The notes beneath the pieces were generated by a model. It worked only from the letters and a program-made list of their open reading frames with translations, was not told where the DNA came from and searched no databases. This document shows positions 10,860-21,878 of a stretch of 64,000 nt of DNA, piece after piece. The translations under genes were made by a program, and so were the position numbers. Each line of letters opens with the position of its first letter. Position 1 is the first letter of the stretch. The DNA is taken from the NCBI RefSeq assembly GCF_032452875.1, contig NC_083870.1:3596001-3660000 (forward strand), written 5' to 3'. This stretch comes from Bos javanicus (Eukaryota; Chordata; Mammalia; Artiodactyla; Bovidae).

Positions 10860-11764
10860 AAATAAAGAATCAGAAAAGCATGTACTCCAAATGGAGGGCT
10901 TAAGTCTCTGGAACAGAGCCTGGTCATGCTAAGTACCTAATGTGTGCATTTAAATTGAATACTTCAGAAAAAATAAATAAATTAAATACTTTGGTATAGA
11001 AGGCTTGGTGCCTGCTGTTAGGGATTTTAAAATCCAGACATCCATATTTATAACCATGTTACAAAACAGATTATGACAAGTCTCGTAAACTGGTACAAGC
11101 AAAGAGTAACAGGGCTCAGGAAAGGAAGCTGTAGTTTCCAGAGGAGGTAATCAGAGCAGGCTTCATGGAGAAGGTGAGGTCTGAGAAGGGCTTTGAAAGA
11201 TGATATCATGGTGTCCTGGGCTTACCATACGAGTTACAGTTTGGAGGCTTAAAACAATAGAAATTTATTTTCTCATTGTTCTGGGGGCCAGAAGACCTAA
11301 ATCAAGATGTCGACAGGGCTGTGCTTCCTCCCAAGGCTCCAAAGGAATCCGCTCCTCACTATTCTGGCTGCTCCTAAATGCGGGGCAGTTCTGACGTTTC
11401 CTGGCTTGCTGAGCGCTGCCTCCTGTTCACAGTGACTTAGCCTCTGCGTGTGTCTGTCTGATACTTCTCTGCCTCCCTCTTAAAGGATACATGTAATTAC
11501 ATTCATAAAGTGCTTCTCTCAAGATTATTACTTATCACTTCTTTTGCCATATAAGGTAATATTCAAGATTCTGGGGATTAGGACAAGACTTTATCTTGCA
11601 TTTTTCTACCTAACATGGTTGGAGAGGACTTTCAGATGTGGAGGAGACATCAGTATATACGGGGTGCTGGGACTGGAAAATCACCAGTCAAGGACTGGTA
11701 GGTGGTTTACTCAGTGGAAACCGGGTGTGTGAAAGGGAAGAGTGGGCAATTCCTTGTCTTCGCA
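10860..11764. other. Intergenic; unassigned old interspersed repeat
   Basis: 11225-11400 (cagtttggaggcttaaaaca ... tctgggggccagaagacc ... agatgtcgacagggctgtg) reads like a widespread old mammalian repeat whose family I cannot name with certainty. 11100-11200 (gcttcatggagaaggtgagg) resembles antisense L2. No gene was found. Confidence 0.4.
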
Positions 11765-12072
11765 CAGTCCACCCTCCATACCTGTGGGTTCCTCATCCAC
11801 AGACTCAACCAACCGTGCATTGAAACTATTGAAAAAATTTCCAGAAAGTTTTAAAATACAAAACTTGAATTTGTCACATGCCAGCAACTATATATAGCAT
11901 TTATATTAAGTATTGTGAATAATCTAGTGATGATTTAAAGTACATGAGAGGACATGGATCGGTTTTATGCAAATATGACACCATTTTATATAAGGGACTT
12001 GAGCATCTTATATTTGGATATCTACTAGGGGTTCTGAAACCAATCCTCCACAGATTCTAAGTGACAACCGTG
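11765..12072 (+). repeat. Tigger/MER2-like DNA transposon fossil
   Basis: Begins cagtccaccctccatacctg, then ttcctcatccacagactcaa and ccaaccgtgcattg. It continues with atgatttaaagtacatgaga and ttttatataagggacttgag, and ends tctaagtgacaaccgtgta. This order of phrases is that of the MER2-like non-autonomous Tigger (TcMar) elements. No transposase sequence is present. Confidence 0.75.
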
Positions 12073-12073
12073 T

Positions 12074-12862
12074 ATACTACCAAAAGATTTGAAAACAGAG
12101 ACTCAAACACATACTTGTATGTCAGTGTACATTGCAGCATTATTCTCAATAGCCAAAAGGCAGAAGCAACCCAAGTGTCCATTAACAAATGAATGGATAA
12201 ATTTAACATATGGTATATCCATACAATGGAATATTATCCAGCTATAAGAAGGAAAGCAGCTCTGATACCTGCTACAACATGATGAACCTTGAAAATATTG
12301 TGCTAAGTGAAAGAAACCAGGCCCGAAAGGGAAAATATATGTTTCCACAGCTATGAAATCTCTAAAGTAGGCAAATTCACTGAGGCAGAAAGATTAGAGA
12401 TTACAGGAGCTGGGGTAATTGGGGAATGGGAAGTTACTGCTTAAAGATGATAGAGTTTCTCTTTGGAGTAATGATAAAATTTTGGAAATAGATAGTGGTG
12501 ATGGTTGCACTATAGTATGAATGTAGTTAATGCCACTGAATTGTACACTAAAAAGTGGTTACAATGCGCACACATTTGTCAACACCAAAAGTGAGCCCTA
12601 AAATAACTATGGAATCTGAGACACATAAGGGACATATAATGCTGTGCTGGTGTAGGTTTTTCTATTGTAGCAAACATACATGTTTGCTGGAGGATGTTGG
12701 TAATGGCGGAGACTATGCGTGTGTGGGGGTAGCGGGGATATGGGATATTGTATCTTCTGCTTAATTTTGTTATGAACCTAAAACTGCTCTAAAAAGTACA
12801 GTCTATTTTTAAAAAGGTTACAATGGTACATTTTATGTTATACGCGTTTTACTCCAATTAAA
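12074..12862 (+). repeat. Old L1 (L1MA-type) 3' end with a second L1 3' end inserted
   Basis: Standard L1 3' phrases appear in order: tagccaaaaggcagaagcaa (12152-12171), caatggaatattatccagct, gatagtggtgatggttgcac, and aatgccactgaattgtacac at 12530-12549. The last sentence of the UTR is split. It stops at ggttacaatg (12557-12566) and resumes at ggttacaatg (12816-12825) with gtacattttatgttata and an A tract. The 12567-12815 insert is itself an L1 3' UTR (gaacctaaaactgctctaaa near 12773-12792). Confidence 0.8.
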
Positions 12863-12908
12863 AAAAAAAAAAGGGTATATCCCACGGTTGAGAGGGAAGT
12901 GAACATCT

Positions 12909-13118
12909 GACTCATTTGAAAAGTCTCTGATGCTGGGAAAGATTAAGGGCAGAAGGAGAAGGGGGCGTTAGAGGATGAGGTGGCTGGATGACACCACTGA
13001 TGCAATGAACATGAACTTGGGCAAACTTCAGGGGATGGTGGGGACAGGGAGGTCTGGTGTGCTGCAGTCCATGGGCTAGCCAAGAATCAGACATGACCTG
13101 GCAACTAAACAGCAACAG
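12909..13118 (+). repeat. BovB 3' fragment, diverged
   Basis: gatgctgggaaagattaagg, ggatgaggtggctggatgac and ggacagggaggtctggtgtg match the last 210 bp of BovB. The end is caactaaacagcaacag instead of the GAACT tail, suggesting an older subfamily. Confidence 0.85.
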
Positions 13119-13993
13119 AGAACCTAAGGCCTGAAGTAGGAAGCTGGCAGGAAGCGGGAGAGGATGGGAAAAAGAATTTGAGACCGAATTGGCAGGTGAG
13201 GGCAGTTAACTGGATAGAGGGCAGAGGTGAGGTTGAGATGCTAAGCCTGAGGGATTTTGAGAGTCACAGGGCATGCAAAGCAGGTCAAGAATTGGAGTGA
13301 GGGGATGGTGAGTCTGAGATGCTGAAGGTGCATCCTACCCCAGGGGAAAGTAAGAACACAGTGGTTTAAAGTCTCCCCCAGGATGAGAACAGAGGCTCAA
13401 GGAAGAAATTTGGAGAATATGCACCCTTGAGGAGATGTGACTAACCAGTGAAGGAAGTAAAGGAAGAGTGTATATGGCCAGGGAAGCCCGAAGGGGAAGT
13501 TGAGCAAGAAATGCCGGGTGCTACGGGGGAGCCAGATGACTGTGGGCTGCTTCTGCACATGCTTGTGTTCTGGCAGTTTTTCCCAAGTAGAACAAAGGCG
13601 GTGTGTCCCCAGTTGGAGTGGAACCTGGCTCTTGAACTCTCTCCCTCGGCCACCCTCAGCTGTTCTATACTTTACCCACTCTCACCTTCCTGCTTCTAAG
13701 GGTTTGTGCAATTTGAAACCCACATTACAATCCCTGGCTTGACACCCCTAGAAGCCATTTCAGGCCCCATAAATGCCATAAATATAGATCCACAATAGCA
13801 AACATCCAATCCAAGCACGGCAGACTATAATCTTAATATATATCTTACTCTAGCTTCTTATAGAAATATCACCACAAAAATGTCAATTTATCATTATTCT
13901 TTCTTGACAGGGCTATTTTGGTGAAACTACTTTGGTAGATAACATTTTATTGTTCAGTGATATTAATACAAAGATCTTGAAAATAATATATTC
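13119..13993. other. Intergenic, no gene recognised
   Basis: Open stretches at 13448-13742 (+) and 13441-13653 (-) overlap each other and show no domain or splice signals that I trust. The 13750-13990 part is AT-rich and may be the 3' UTR side of the pseudogene-like stretch on the minus strand; aacaataaaatg lies on that strand near 13946-13957. Confidence 0.35.
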
Positions 13994-14207
13994 TCATGCT
14001 TTCAGAGCTAGGAAATGCTTGCCATTCCACACCATCTGATAGAAATCTTGTCTCTCGTAGAAAACTAAGGGCATTGTGATATATCCTTGTTCCTGTTTTT
14101 TCTGTTGGCCATCGGGATGCTTAAGGTCAACTTTTGCACCAGATTGTGGGAACTTCCATTTGGTCTTCTGGTACAATCACTCTGCTTATCTGTCCTCTTC
14201 ACCCCAG

Positions 14208-14960
14208 GTCAGTTCAGTTCAGTTGCTCAGTCTTATCTGACTCTTTGCGACTCCACGGACTCTGTTCATCACCAATTCCCAGAGCTTGCTTGAACTCATG
14301 TCCATCGAGTCGGTGATGCCATCCAACCATCTCATCCTCTGTCTGTCATCCCTTTCTCCTCCTGACTTCACTCTTTCCCAGCATCAGGGTCTTTTCTAAT
14401 GAGTTGGGTCTTCACATCAGGTGGCCAAATTATTGGAGCTTCAACTTTAGCATCAGTCTTTCCAATGAATATTCAGGGCTGATTTCCCTTAGGGTTGACT
14501 GGTTTGATCTTCTTGCTATCTAAGGGACTCTCAAGAGTCTTCTCCAACACCACAGTTCAAAAGCATCAGTTCTTTAGTGCTCAGCTTTCTTTATGGTCCA
14601 ACTCTCACATCCATACATGACTACTGGAAAAACCATAGCTTTGACTGTAGGACCTTTGTTGGTAAAGTAATGTCTCTGCTTTTAAATATGCTGTCTAGGT
14701 TTGTCATGGGCTTCCCTGGTGGTTCAACTGGTAAAAAATCCACTGCAATGTGGGAGACCTGGGTTTGACCCCTGGGTTGGGAAGATCCCTTGGAGAAGGG
14801 AAAGGCTACCCACTCCAGTATTCTGGCCTGGAGAATTCCATGGACTGTATGGTCCATGGGGTCTCAAAGAGTCGGACACAACTGAGTGACTTTCACTTCA
14901 CTTCACTTCACTTCTAGGTTTGTCATAGATTTTCTTCCAAGGAGCAAGTATCTTTTAACT
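14208..14960 (-). repeat. BovB LINE, antisense, with 15-bp target duplication
   Basis: Starts with the reversed tail gtcagttcagttcagttgct and runs backwards to the caaggagcaagtatctttta passage. Perfect tcctcttcaccccag copies flank it at 14193-14207 and 14961-14975. A Bov-tA SINE is inserted at 14708-14912. Without that insert the copy is about 530 bp and strongly 5'-truncated. Confidence 0.93.
14708..14912 (+). repeat. Bov-tA SINE inside BovB, with 14-bp target duplication
   Basis: Has the full tRNA-derived head (gggcttccctggtggttcaa), core (cccactccagtattctggcc) and a tail of cttca repeats. It is flanked by tctaggtttgtcat at 14694-14707 and 14913-14926. The insertion is younger than the BovB copy it interrupts. 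Confidence 0.95.
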
Positions 14961-15094
14961 TCCTCTTCACCCCAGCCTTTTTCAATACATGTTCCTTGGC
15001 CTCTTTTCTTTCTCTTAATAGTTTGATGAGTAACAATGTCATTCATGGTGCATCTCTTCAAATCCTTTTTGAAGGTTGGCAAGATGTAGAAACC

Positions 15095-16379
15095 AAGTGA
15101 GTGGGTGAGAAAGATAGGCTTCAGTACTGTGAAGGGCAGATAATTGAGTTATTTGGTACTACTAGCTGGCTTCATCAACAAGTCCCAAGTCACATCATAG
15201 AGACGGTGTCCAAGATATACGTGTGGCTTGTGTCATCAAGATTACGTCCAAAACCTGAACCTCCCTGGCATTGTGTAGTGTGGAGGAGTTGGAGGTTGCA
15301 TGATGTTGATATACCAGGAGCAGCAAAGACAGCTGATGGATGCCCTAAGTACCTTCAGTCAAGAGACTGGCCTTGGAGAGAAAGACCATGTTGCTGACAC
15401 TGCACTGGATATTCCTGGTGTGGCTCAGGAAGCCACTATGGGGGCCAGGTGTGGCTTTTCCTCTGTTATATTAAGTAGTTCTACCTGTGTTGATGATGAA
15501 GCGTGTGTGAGACTTTGGTTGCCTTAACTGAATGAATAATTTGCATTGTGATCCTACTAGACTCCTAGGAACTGGAATATACTCACACACCAAAGCTACC
15601 ACATGCCCTGCCCTCTGCCATGGGATGTGGCATGAGGGCTGGGCAAGTGCCCAGCAGCCTGGCTGCAGCATGCCAGCTGAGAAGCCACCCTGAGCTCTGC
15701 CAAGAGGCTGCGGGGAAGCCGGAGGTCCTCTGTGCTGTCTCTCTGGCGCTTCTGTGGTTTCTCCTCCAGCCAAGTCCACAGCTAATGCCCCTGGTTTCAG
15801 GAGGACAAATGTAATGAGAAGGAGGCTCTGGAGCAGGGCTATTGAGAGCCAGATCTGCAGAAGCTTGGAGATTGGCTGCTAGTTCTGTGTGGGTCTGGAA
15901 AATGTAGCCTGGTGGATGGGATTCGAGAAGACTTGTCCAGGACTGGAGTGCAAGGGCCGTCTTCAGGATGAAACCTCTCCAGCCTAGAAGCGCACCTTCC
16001 ATGCACACTGAGGTGCAGTCCCAGGAAGTCTTCTGCTTACTCACCTTCCCAGTCCTATCAGCTCTTTGTCCCAGAAAAGGAGGCCTTATTCACAATGCTG
16101 TCACTCAGGAAGTGGGTTTGGCGCCCTGAGGAATCCCACTGCCCCTCTGGAGCCTCTGACTTTGAGTGGCCCCTAAAGTTCTGAGGAAGGCCTCAGACCT
16201 GTTTCTCCCCAAGGTCTGAGGTGAACTCTGAAAATGCCTGGAACACTCCTGACCAAAAATAAATACCCACAGTGCTCGTCCAGTGCCCACTAAAATAACA
16301 GAAAGGTGTCCTGGAATGATCATGTCTGCTCATGCATCAAGACCTTTTTTAAAAAAAGCCTTTCTTGAAAACTATCTTT
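15095..16379. other. Intergenic, no gene recognised
   Basis: Overlapping open stretches at 15101-15397 and 15300-15527 (+) look somewhat protein-like (for example IYQEQQRQLMDALSTFSQET at 15309-15368). I cannot match them to a family, and there are no splice sites or upstream frame to support them. 15471-16044 (-) is open in two frames without a domain. Confidence 0.35.
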
Positions 16380-16558
16380 GTGAGACTGAGACAGTGTGGC
16401 TCTTTGTGACCCTATGCAGTGTAGCCTGCCAGGCTCCTCTGTCCATGGAATTCTCCAGTCAGGAGTCCCAGAGTAGGTGGCCACTCCCTTCTCCAGGGGA
16501 TCTTCCCAAACCAGGGATTGAACCTGGGTCTCCTGCCTTGCAGGTGGATTCTTTACCT
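16380..16558 (-). repeat. Bov-tA SINE, antisense, diverged
   Basis: gtgtagcctgccaggctcct, ctgtccatggaattctccag and caccagggattgaacctgg-type phrases, with the tRNA head near 16540-16558 (attctttaccta). Older than its neighbours judging by several substitutions. Confidence 0.85.
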
Positions 16559-17098
16559 AGAAAACTATGCAGGCATGTATGCTGCCTGAGCCCCTGAATC
16601 ATGATCTCTGAGGGTGGCTGGATGTTTGCCTTTTTAAAGCTCCCCAGATGACGCTTATGTGTAGGCAGCGTCCAGATCCAAGATGCTTCTCCCACATCTG
16701 GGCGGTGGGCCCAGAAAGGTGACTCACCAAGACTGGCGGACCCAGGCCTGGGGCCTGAGTCTTCTGACACTCAGGCCAATCGAACATCCCCTGTGACTTT
16801 CGGGCTGCCCTGGTTGAAGCCTGCACGCCCACCTGCACGGTGCTTCCAGCCACTACCCCCGACCCCTGCAACCCCACTCAGCCACACAGCGCTGCTCCTC
16901 CATGGGTTCATGCTGTGCCTGCTCTTTAACCTACTCTTTAAGGGAGAAAAAGTGTTTACTTGTCTCTCTGATTCCCACATTAAATCATAAAGCCCATGAG
17001 GCCACAGACCACAACAAATCCAACTCAGTCACGGCTGCAGAGCAAGGGTTGTGGGCCCCACAGGGTCTGGAGAAATGGAAAAGTTGACTCTCTTCCAG

Positions 17099-17294
17099 TG
17101 TGTGTGTGCTCAGTCGTGTCCAACTTTTTGCGACCCCATGGGCTGTAGCCCACCTCTGTCCATGGAATTTTCCAGGCAAGAATACAGGAGTGAGTTGCCA
17201 TTTCCTCCTGGAGAGAATATTCCTGGCCCAGGGATCAAACCACGTCTCCTGCATTGGTAGATGGATTCTTCACCACTAAGTCACCTGAGAAGCC
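17099..17294 (-). repeat. Bov-tA SINE, antisense
   Basis: tgctcagtcgtgtccaactt, ccatgggctgtagcccacc (with a deletion of the usual aggctcc), tccaggcaagaatacaggag, and the tRNA head ending near 17294. Confidence 0.88.
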
Positions 17295-20200
17295 GCACTT
17301 CCAGAGTACGAGATGTCATGGTATCATGGAGAGGGAATGAGTTTTCAAATCAGTTTTTGAATCTGAGCTTTGAATTCTGGCCTCGCTGAGCTTCCATGTC
17401 TTCAAGTGTAAAATGAGACCCAGAGGGTCACAGTGCCATCACAGGAGTTAACATAGGTGGAAGCACCTGGCTTATTAGATGCACAGTATTGGTCAGGATA
17501 GGCTAGGTTTGCTGCTATAACAAACCTCAAAATCTTAATGCATAAGGCAAGGCTTCGTTTCTCCCACACACTGCCTGCTCAAGGGAGGGGTGGTAGATCG
17601 TGGACTCTGTTGATCGAAGGCACTCTGGGACCCATAACCAGCTCGGCATCAGGCCTTGAAGTTCACAGAGGCAGGTACACAGAACACGGGAATCACAGGC
17701 TCTCAAATGTTCTCCCCGGGAATTCACACACATCATTCCATTCACGTTTCCGCTGCAAGAATACATCTAACTTAGAGGGACACGTGCTCAGAAGGAGAAG
17801 AGAATCTGAAACCTTGATGAGAACTAGTAATCCCCACCCCTATATGCAAGGACTTATTACTGTCCAGGTGGCAGAAAGAGACCTGGCCACACTGGGACTG
17901 GAGCCCAGCCTCCTGGACTCCGCTCGGAGACTGGCTCCCATTCCTCCCACCACACGGCTGCCGCTGACAGTTCCCTGTTACACGAGCTCCTCTCCCTTCT
18001 GAGTCACTTGCTTCTCCTCTAGTCAAATGCCAAAGAGAAACATTTCCAACGGGTTACCAAAATGTTTGAGCAAATAGAAAGAAATTCCACGGTCAAGCAT
18101 TCCAGTTCAAGGATGGTTCCTTCTTGCAGGGTTCATAACTCCTGTCATATTTCTAAATGGCTTATGCTTGTCAGCAATAGTACTTCCTCTGTAAACAATG
18201 GAATTTGAGGTATGACTTACAAAAGATTTATCATTCTGCAATACATGCTTTTGACTTGGGGTGTAAGTTTACATTATGGGTCCCTGAGCAGTCATTTGCA
18301 AAGACTTCCTCTTACAACCAGGCTCCTCCAGAAGAATTGTCACCATTCTCACGGGAGGGAGCCCTGGATTTTGGAGGGGAGTGCCGTCCCAGCCCTGCAA
18401 AGTTGCTCTGACGGCAGGTCCACTGAAACACTGATGAATTAAAATTAAATAAAAAAGCTCAGGGAGAAGAAGCGTGAGATTCAGTAACTGAGACCCTCCC
18501 AGGTTACATAAGAGTCTTTCCTAGGAATCAAAACCACAAGTGGAAGTTCTCTTCGAGACTGATTATATGTGTGTATTATATTCAGCTCTTGCTGTAAGTC
18601 ACTTTTGACCTAGATTTCAGGATGTGCCAATGAATGAAACAGTTCTCTGCTCTCTTGGAGTTTACATTCTGAGAAAAGAAGAGAAAAACAAACAAGGGAG
18701 CCCACAGGTAAGAGTCCATGAGGAAGACAATAGTGCAAAGTAAGGGAAACGAGGGTGACCTGTGTTGAGAAGGCCAGTGCTGCTTAGACAGAGTGGCTAA
18801 GAAAGACCTCCTGATGAGGAGACGACTGAGGAGAAGGTGCCAGGAATGCTAAGATATGGCAGAGTATCCCGTTCAGAGGATGTGTGTGTAGCTGTATGAG
18901 CGTGCATGTAAGTAGCGCCGTCCACAGGCAGGGCAGGTAATAAGCCTTCATATTGTGTACAGGTTGGCATACACTTGGGGTGCTAAGATCCACATGCCAT
19001 ACAGACAGGGGTGGCAGCATGTGCCAAGCCCTGAGACAGGAAGTAGCTTGGCTTTTTTGAAGAGCAACAAGAAAGTATCAGTGACCTAGTGAGTGAGAAG
19101 AGGAGAGGGAGGGGATAAAGGGCTGTATGAGAGTGGCCTGCTGTTCAGGGTGAGACTCAAATTCTGATGCACCAAATTATGGCCCTTTTCAAAGCCCACA
19201 TTGACTTCCATCATCCAACACCATTCTGCTGCACAAAGCAGAACTTGCCATAAGCTACTGGGGAGATGCTGGTCGTGGCAGGCAGGGGCTCTAGGCAGGA
19301 GAGACTGGAGCTCCACGTGACCCTCAGTGTCTCCTGGAGGCATTTTAGCATCCCTCTGTAGCTGGCTTGGGAAGAGGGCATATCCTCCTTCCTCCCTTCC
19401 TCATTTCTGCCCATCCCACTGTACCACACAACCTCACAATTCTCAGTGATTTTGAATCTACTTTACTCCTGGGAAGTTTCCAGGGCTCTTACTGAGCTCT
19501 GCTAAGAGATGAGGGTCTGAGGGAAAGACAGGAGCCTCTTTGGGTGGGTTGTGGGACCCTGGACCTTGTTAAGTAGGGAGCCCTGGGAGCTTCCAGCCAA
19601 AGGTCCTGCTGGTCAGCCCTGAAGTGGAACAGGAGTTTAGAAAACCAGCCCAACCTTGTCCAGTGCATCCTCGTCCACCATCTGCTGACCGCCCTCCATC
19701 AGCCCAATAATTGTTTATCTTGGCATTCCGGGTAGTAGGTCAGGTTAGATTCTTTTCTTTCAAATAGTCTCTTGACATCAAAGAGGAAGGGATGTAAGGT
19801 AAAAAGAAATAAATCGGGGAGGATTCCGCATGCTTCACAACTGCTTTCATGTCTGGGATGCGCAGGAATGCCGGGGTGGGCACAGATTCTGTTATCTCCC
19901 CCGGTTCAAGGAAGGGTGGTAGGTGGGAGTGCGGTGTCCAAGCGCAGAAATGATCTGGACAGATAGCAGGGCCGCGGGCTGCATGAAAGCAAGAGTCGAG
20001 GGCAAGATTTTTCAAATTGAGATAGTGTGCTGGATAACATGGGGCTCAGGATGAGCAATAAAGCATGCAAGCTGGTGGGAGGTGGCCCTGTGGTAGGAGG
20101 AATGCAGAGTGACCAAGAAGGGGCTCTATGGCTTATGTGTGACCTTTGGAAGGGCTCAGGCCCCATTGTAGCCCCAATTTCCTAACCTGTAAAGTAGCAT

Positions 20201-20447
20201 CTTTAAATATGGCGTTTTCGTATTTTTCAGCTCTTCCTGAATAGTTTTGACCTGGGGATGATTTATTCTCTTTCAAAACAGCAAATGGTTACCTAAAGAG
20301 CTAAAATCGATTTCATTTTCCTAGCTTAGCTTTGAACTTCAGAAGTTGACAGTCTGGTGGAGGAGACAATGGGAGCATGTGGCAGAGATGGCAAAAATCT
20401 CAAGCAACACACAGTAAAGAAACAGCTAAATGTTAAGTAGAAGAGTC
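17295..20447. other. Intergenic; scattered old repeats
   Basis: MIR-like (+) at 17350-17500 (cttccatgtcttcaagtgta then aaatgagac). 17500-17800 is a tentative old interspersed repeat I cannot name (ctgctataacaaacctcaaa). An antisense L2-like piece lies at 18620-18700 (ctcttggagtttacattctg). A MIR-like 3' part lies at 20160-20200 (ccccaatttcctaacctgta). No coding evidence. The 154-codon open stretch at 17538-18002 shows no domain. Confidence 0.45.
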
Positions 20448-20768
20448 TTTTAAAAAATTTATTTCTTTTTAATTGGAGGATAACTACTTTACAGTCTTGT
20501 GTTGGTTTCTGTCGTAATCAACATGATCAGCCACAAGTATACATACGTCCCCTCTCCCTTGAACCTCCCTCCCACCTCCCACCCCATCCCACTCCTCTAG
20601 GTCATCACAGAGCATAGGATTTGAGCTCCCTGAGTCATACAGCAAATTCCTACTGGATCTCCATTTTGCATATGGTAATGTGTGTGTTTTAATGCTACTC
20701 TCTCAATTTCCCCGCCCTCTCCTTCCCCAGCTGTGTTCACAAGTTTGTTCTTTATGTCTGCATCTTAT
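20448..20768 (-). repeat. Young ruminant L1 (L1-BT type) 3' end, antisense
   Basis: Starts with a T/A-rich end (the reversed poly-A), then ttaattggaggataactact, ttgtgttggtttctgtcgta and the long ctccctcccacctcccaccc stretch typical of the ruminant L1 3' UTR. A possible imperfect target duplication is tagaagagt (20438-20446) and tagaagggt (20768-20776). Confidence 0.75.
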
Positions 20769-20994
20769 AGAAGGGTTCCCTGGGGGAAGACATAGAGGAT
20801 CCATCTAGGGAGCTTTTAGGACAGGGAGGGACTGGAGCTGGTGGGAAGAAGTCTGGAGAGCAGCAGAGGGTCACATTTGAAGAGTTGGGAGGGTTCATCC
20901 AAGTCCCTGTTCTGGAACGCACCCATGACAGCACAGGCGCACAGGGCTCGAGGCAACTTCATTTTCAAAAACTTTCCCCTGTCTCCTCCTTCTT

Positions 20995-21740
20995 TTAAGT
21001 GAAATTTATACACTTTTTTCAATAGTGCAACTTGGTGGTATGCCTCAAAAAGCTTTAAAATGGTCAAACCACTTCCCCTGCAAGTTCTACTTCTAGGAAT
21101 GTATTCCAAGGACATAATCAGAGTTAACAAATACCTAGGTGCAGACATGCCAAAGCAATGATTTCATTATAATTTATTATTTAAGTACAATAAATCTAAG
21201 TATTTAAGTAAGTAATATTATTTATTATAATTTTCTTATAAAAAGCATTATTTTATTTTGTTCTCGCCATAACCCTATATAGAAGATATATGTTTTGTAA
21301 GGAAAACACCACCTAGGAACAATTAGTTAATGTACCTAAAATTATTAATATATTGAACAAGTGGTTAAAGCCAGGAACTGAATCCCTGTCTGAGCCTATT
21401 TCCAAACTCCAAAAGATTCTCCCTCTTTAGGGACAAATATCATCATTTAGATATAAGAACTGATTAAACCAATTATGGTTCATATGTTATATATTATAAT
21501 GATGTGAAAAACTCGCAATATTCCGTTGAAGTGGAACACCTCAATGCCATGGAGACTACATATAACACGTTAAGTAAAAAATAGGTTGTGAAACACTGTG
21601 CATAATGTGAGGCTAATTTTAGGAAAAAATATAATGGTTAGGTCATAATAAAATAAAATGCTGATATTTGTTATGTGCTAGTATTGGAATTGTGAATGAT
21701 TTTTATTTTTTTATTTATGTTTTCTGCAGCTGCAAAACTT
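20995..21740 (+). repeat. Old L1 (L1ME-like) 3' region with MIR inside
   Basis: Phrases ttctacttctaggaatgtat (21087-21106), then gacataatcagagtt, and ccaattatggttcatatgtt near 21469 belong to the old L1 3' region. The part 21240-21430 (cgccataaccctatatagaa ... gccaggaactgaatccctgt) reads as an antisense MIR nested in it. Confidence 0.55.
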
Positions 21741-21784
21741 TCTTAAAAGAAATGACATGGCCTTTCTAATCACAAAAAGGTAAT

Positions 21785-21878
21785 CTTTTTTTCTTTTTTT
21801 TTTAATTTATTTATTTTAATTAGAGCCTAATTACTTTACAATATTGTATTGGTTTTGCCTTACATCAACATGAGTCCT
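21785..21878 (-). repeat. Very short L1-BT 3' end, antisense
   Basis: T-rich start, then aattagagcctaattacttt, acaatattgtattggttttg and catcaacatgagtcc: the last 90 bp of a ruminant L1. Confidence 0.7.

Larger units (their letters stand above)
13994..15094 (-). pseudogene. Unidentified processed-pseudogene-like remnant, split by BovB
   Basis: On the minus strand a protein-like reading frame runs from about 15094 to 14976 (it includes FYILPTFKKDLKRC and DIVTHQTIKRKKRGQG). A BovB insertion and its 15-bp target duplication interrupt it. It resumes from 14207 to 13994 in the same frame if the insert is ignored. That second part has two stop codons close to the junction, then about 60 open codons (YQKTKWKFPQSGAKVDLKH ... 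QMVWNGKHFLALKA) ending in a stop. Lysine-rich, non-repetitive composition and a downstream AATAAA-like signal suggest a degraded copy of a host cDNA. I do not recognise the parent, and chance openness is possible. It is not functional as read: it has two internal stops and a 0.75-kb insertion. Confidence 0.35.

Noticed and set aside
15101..15527. Overlapping protein-like frames (+)
   Set aside because: Not enough to call a gene: two frames overlap, no recognised family, no exon borders. Mentioned only as unassigned.
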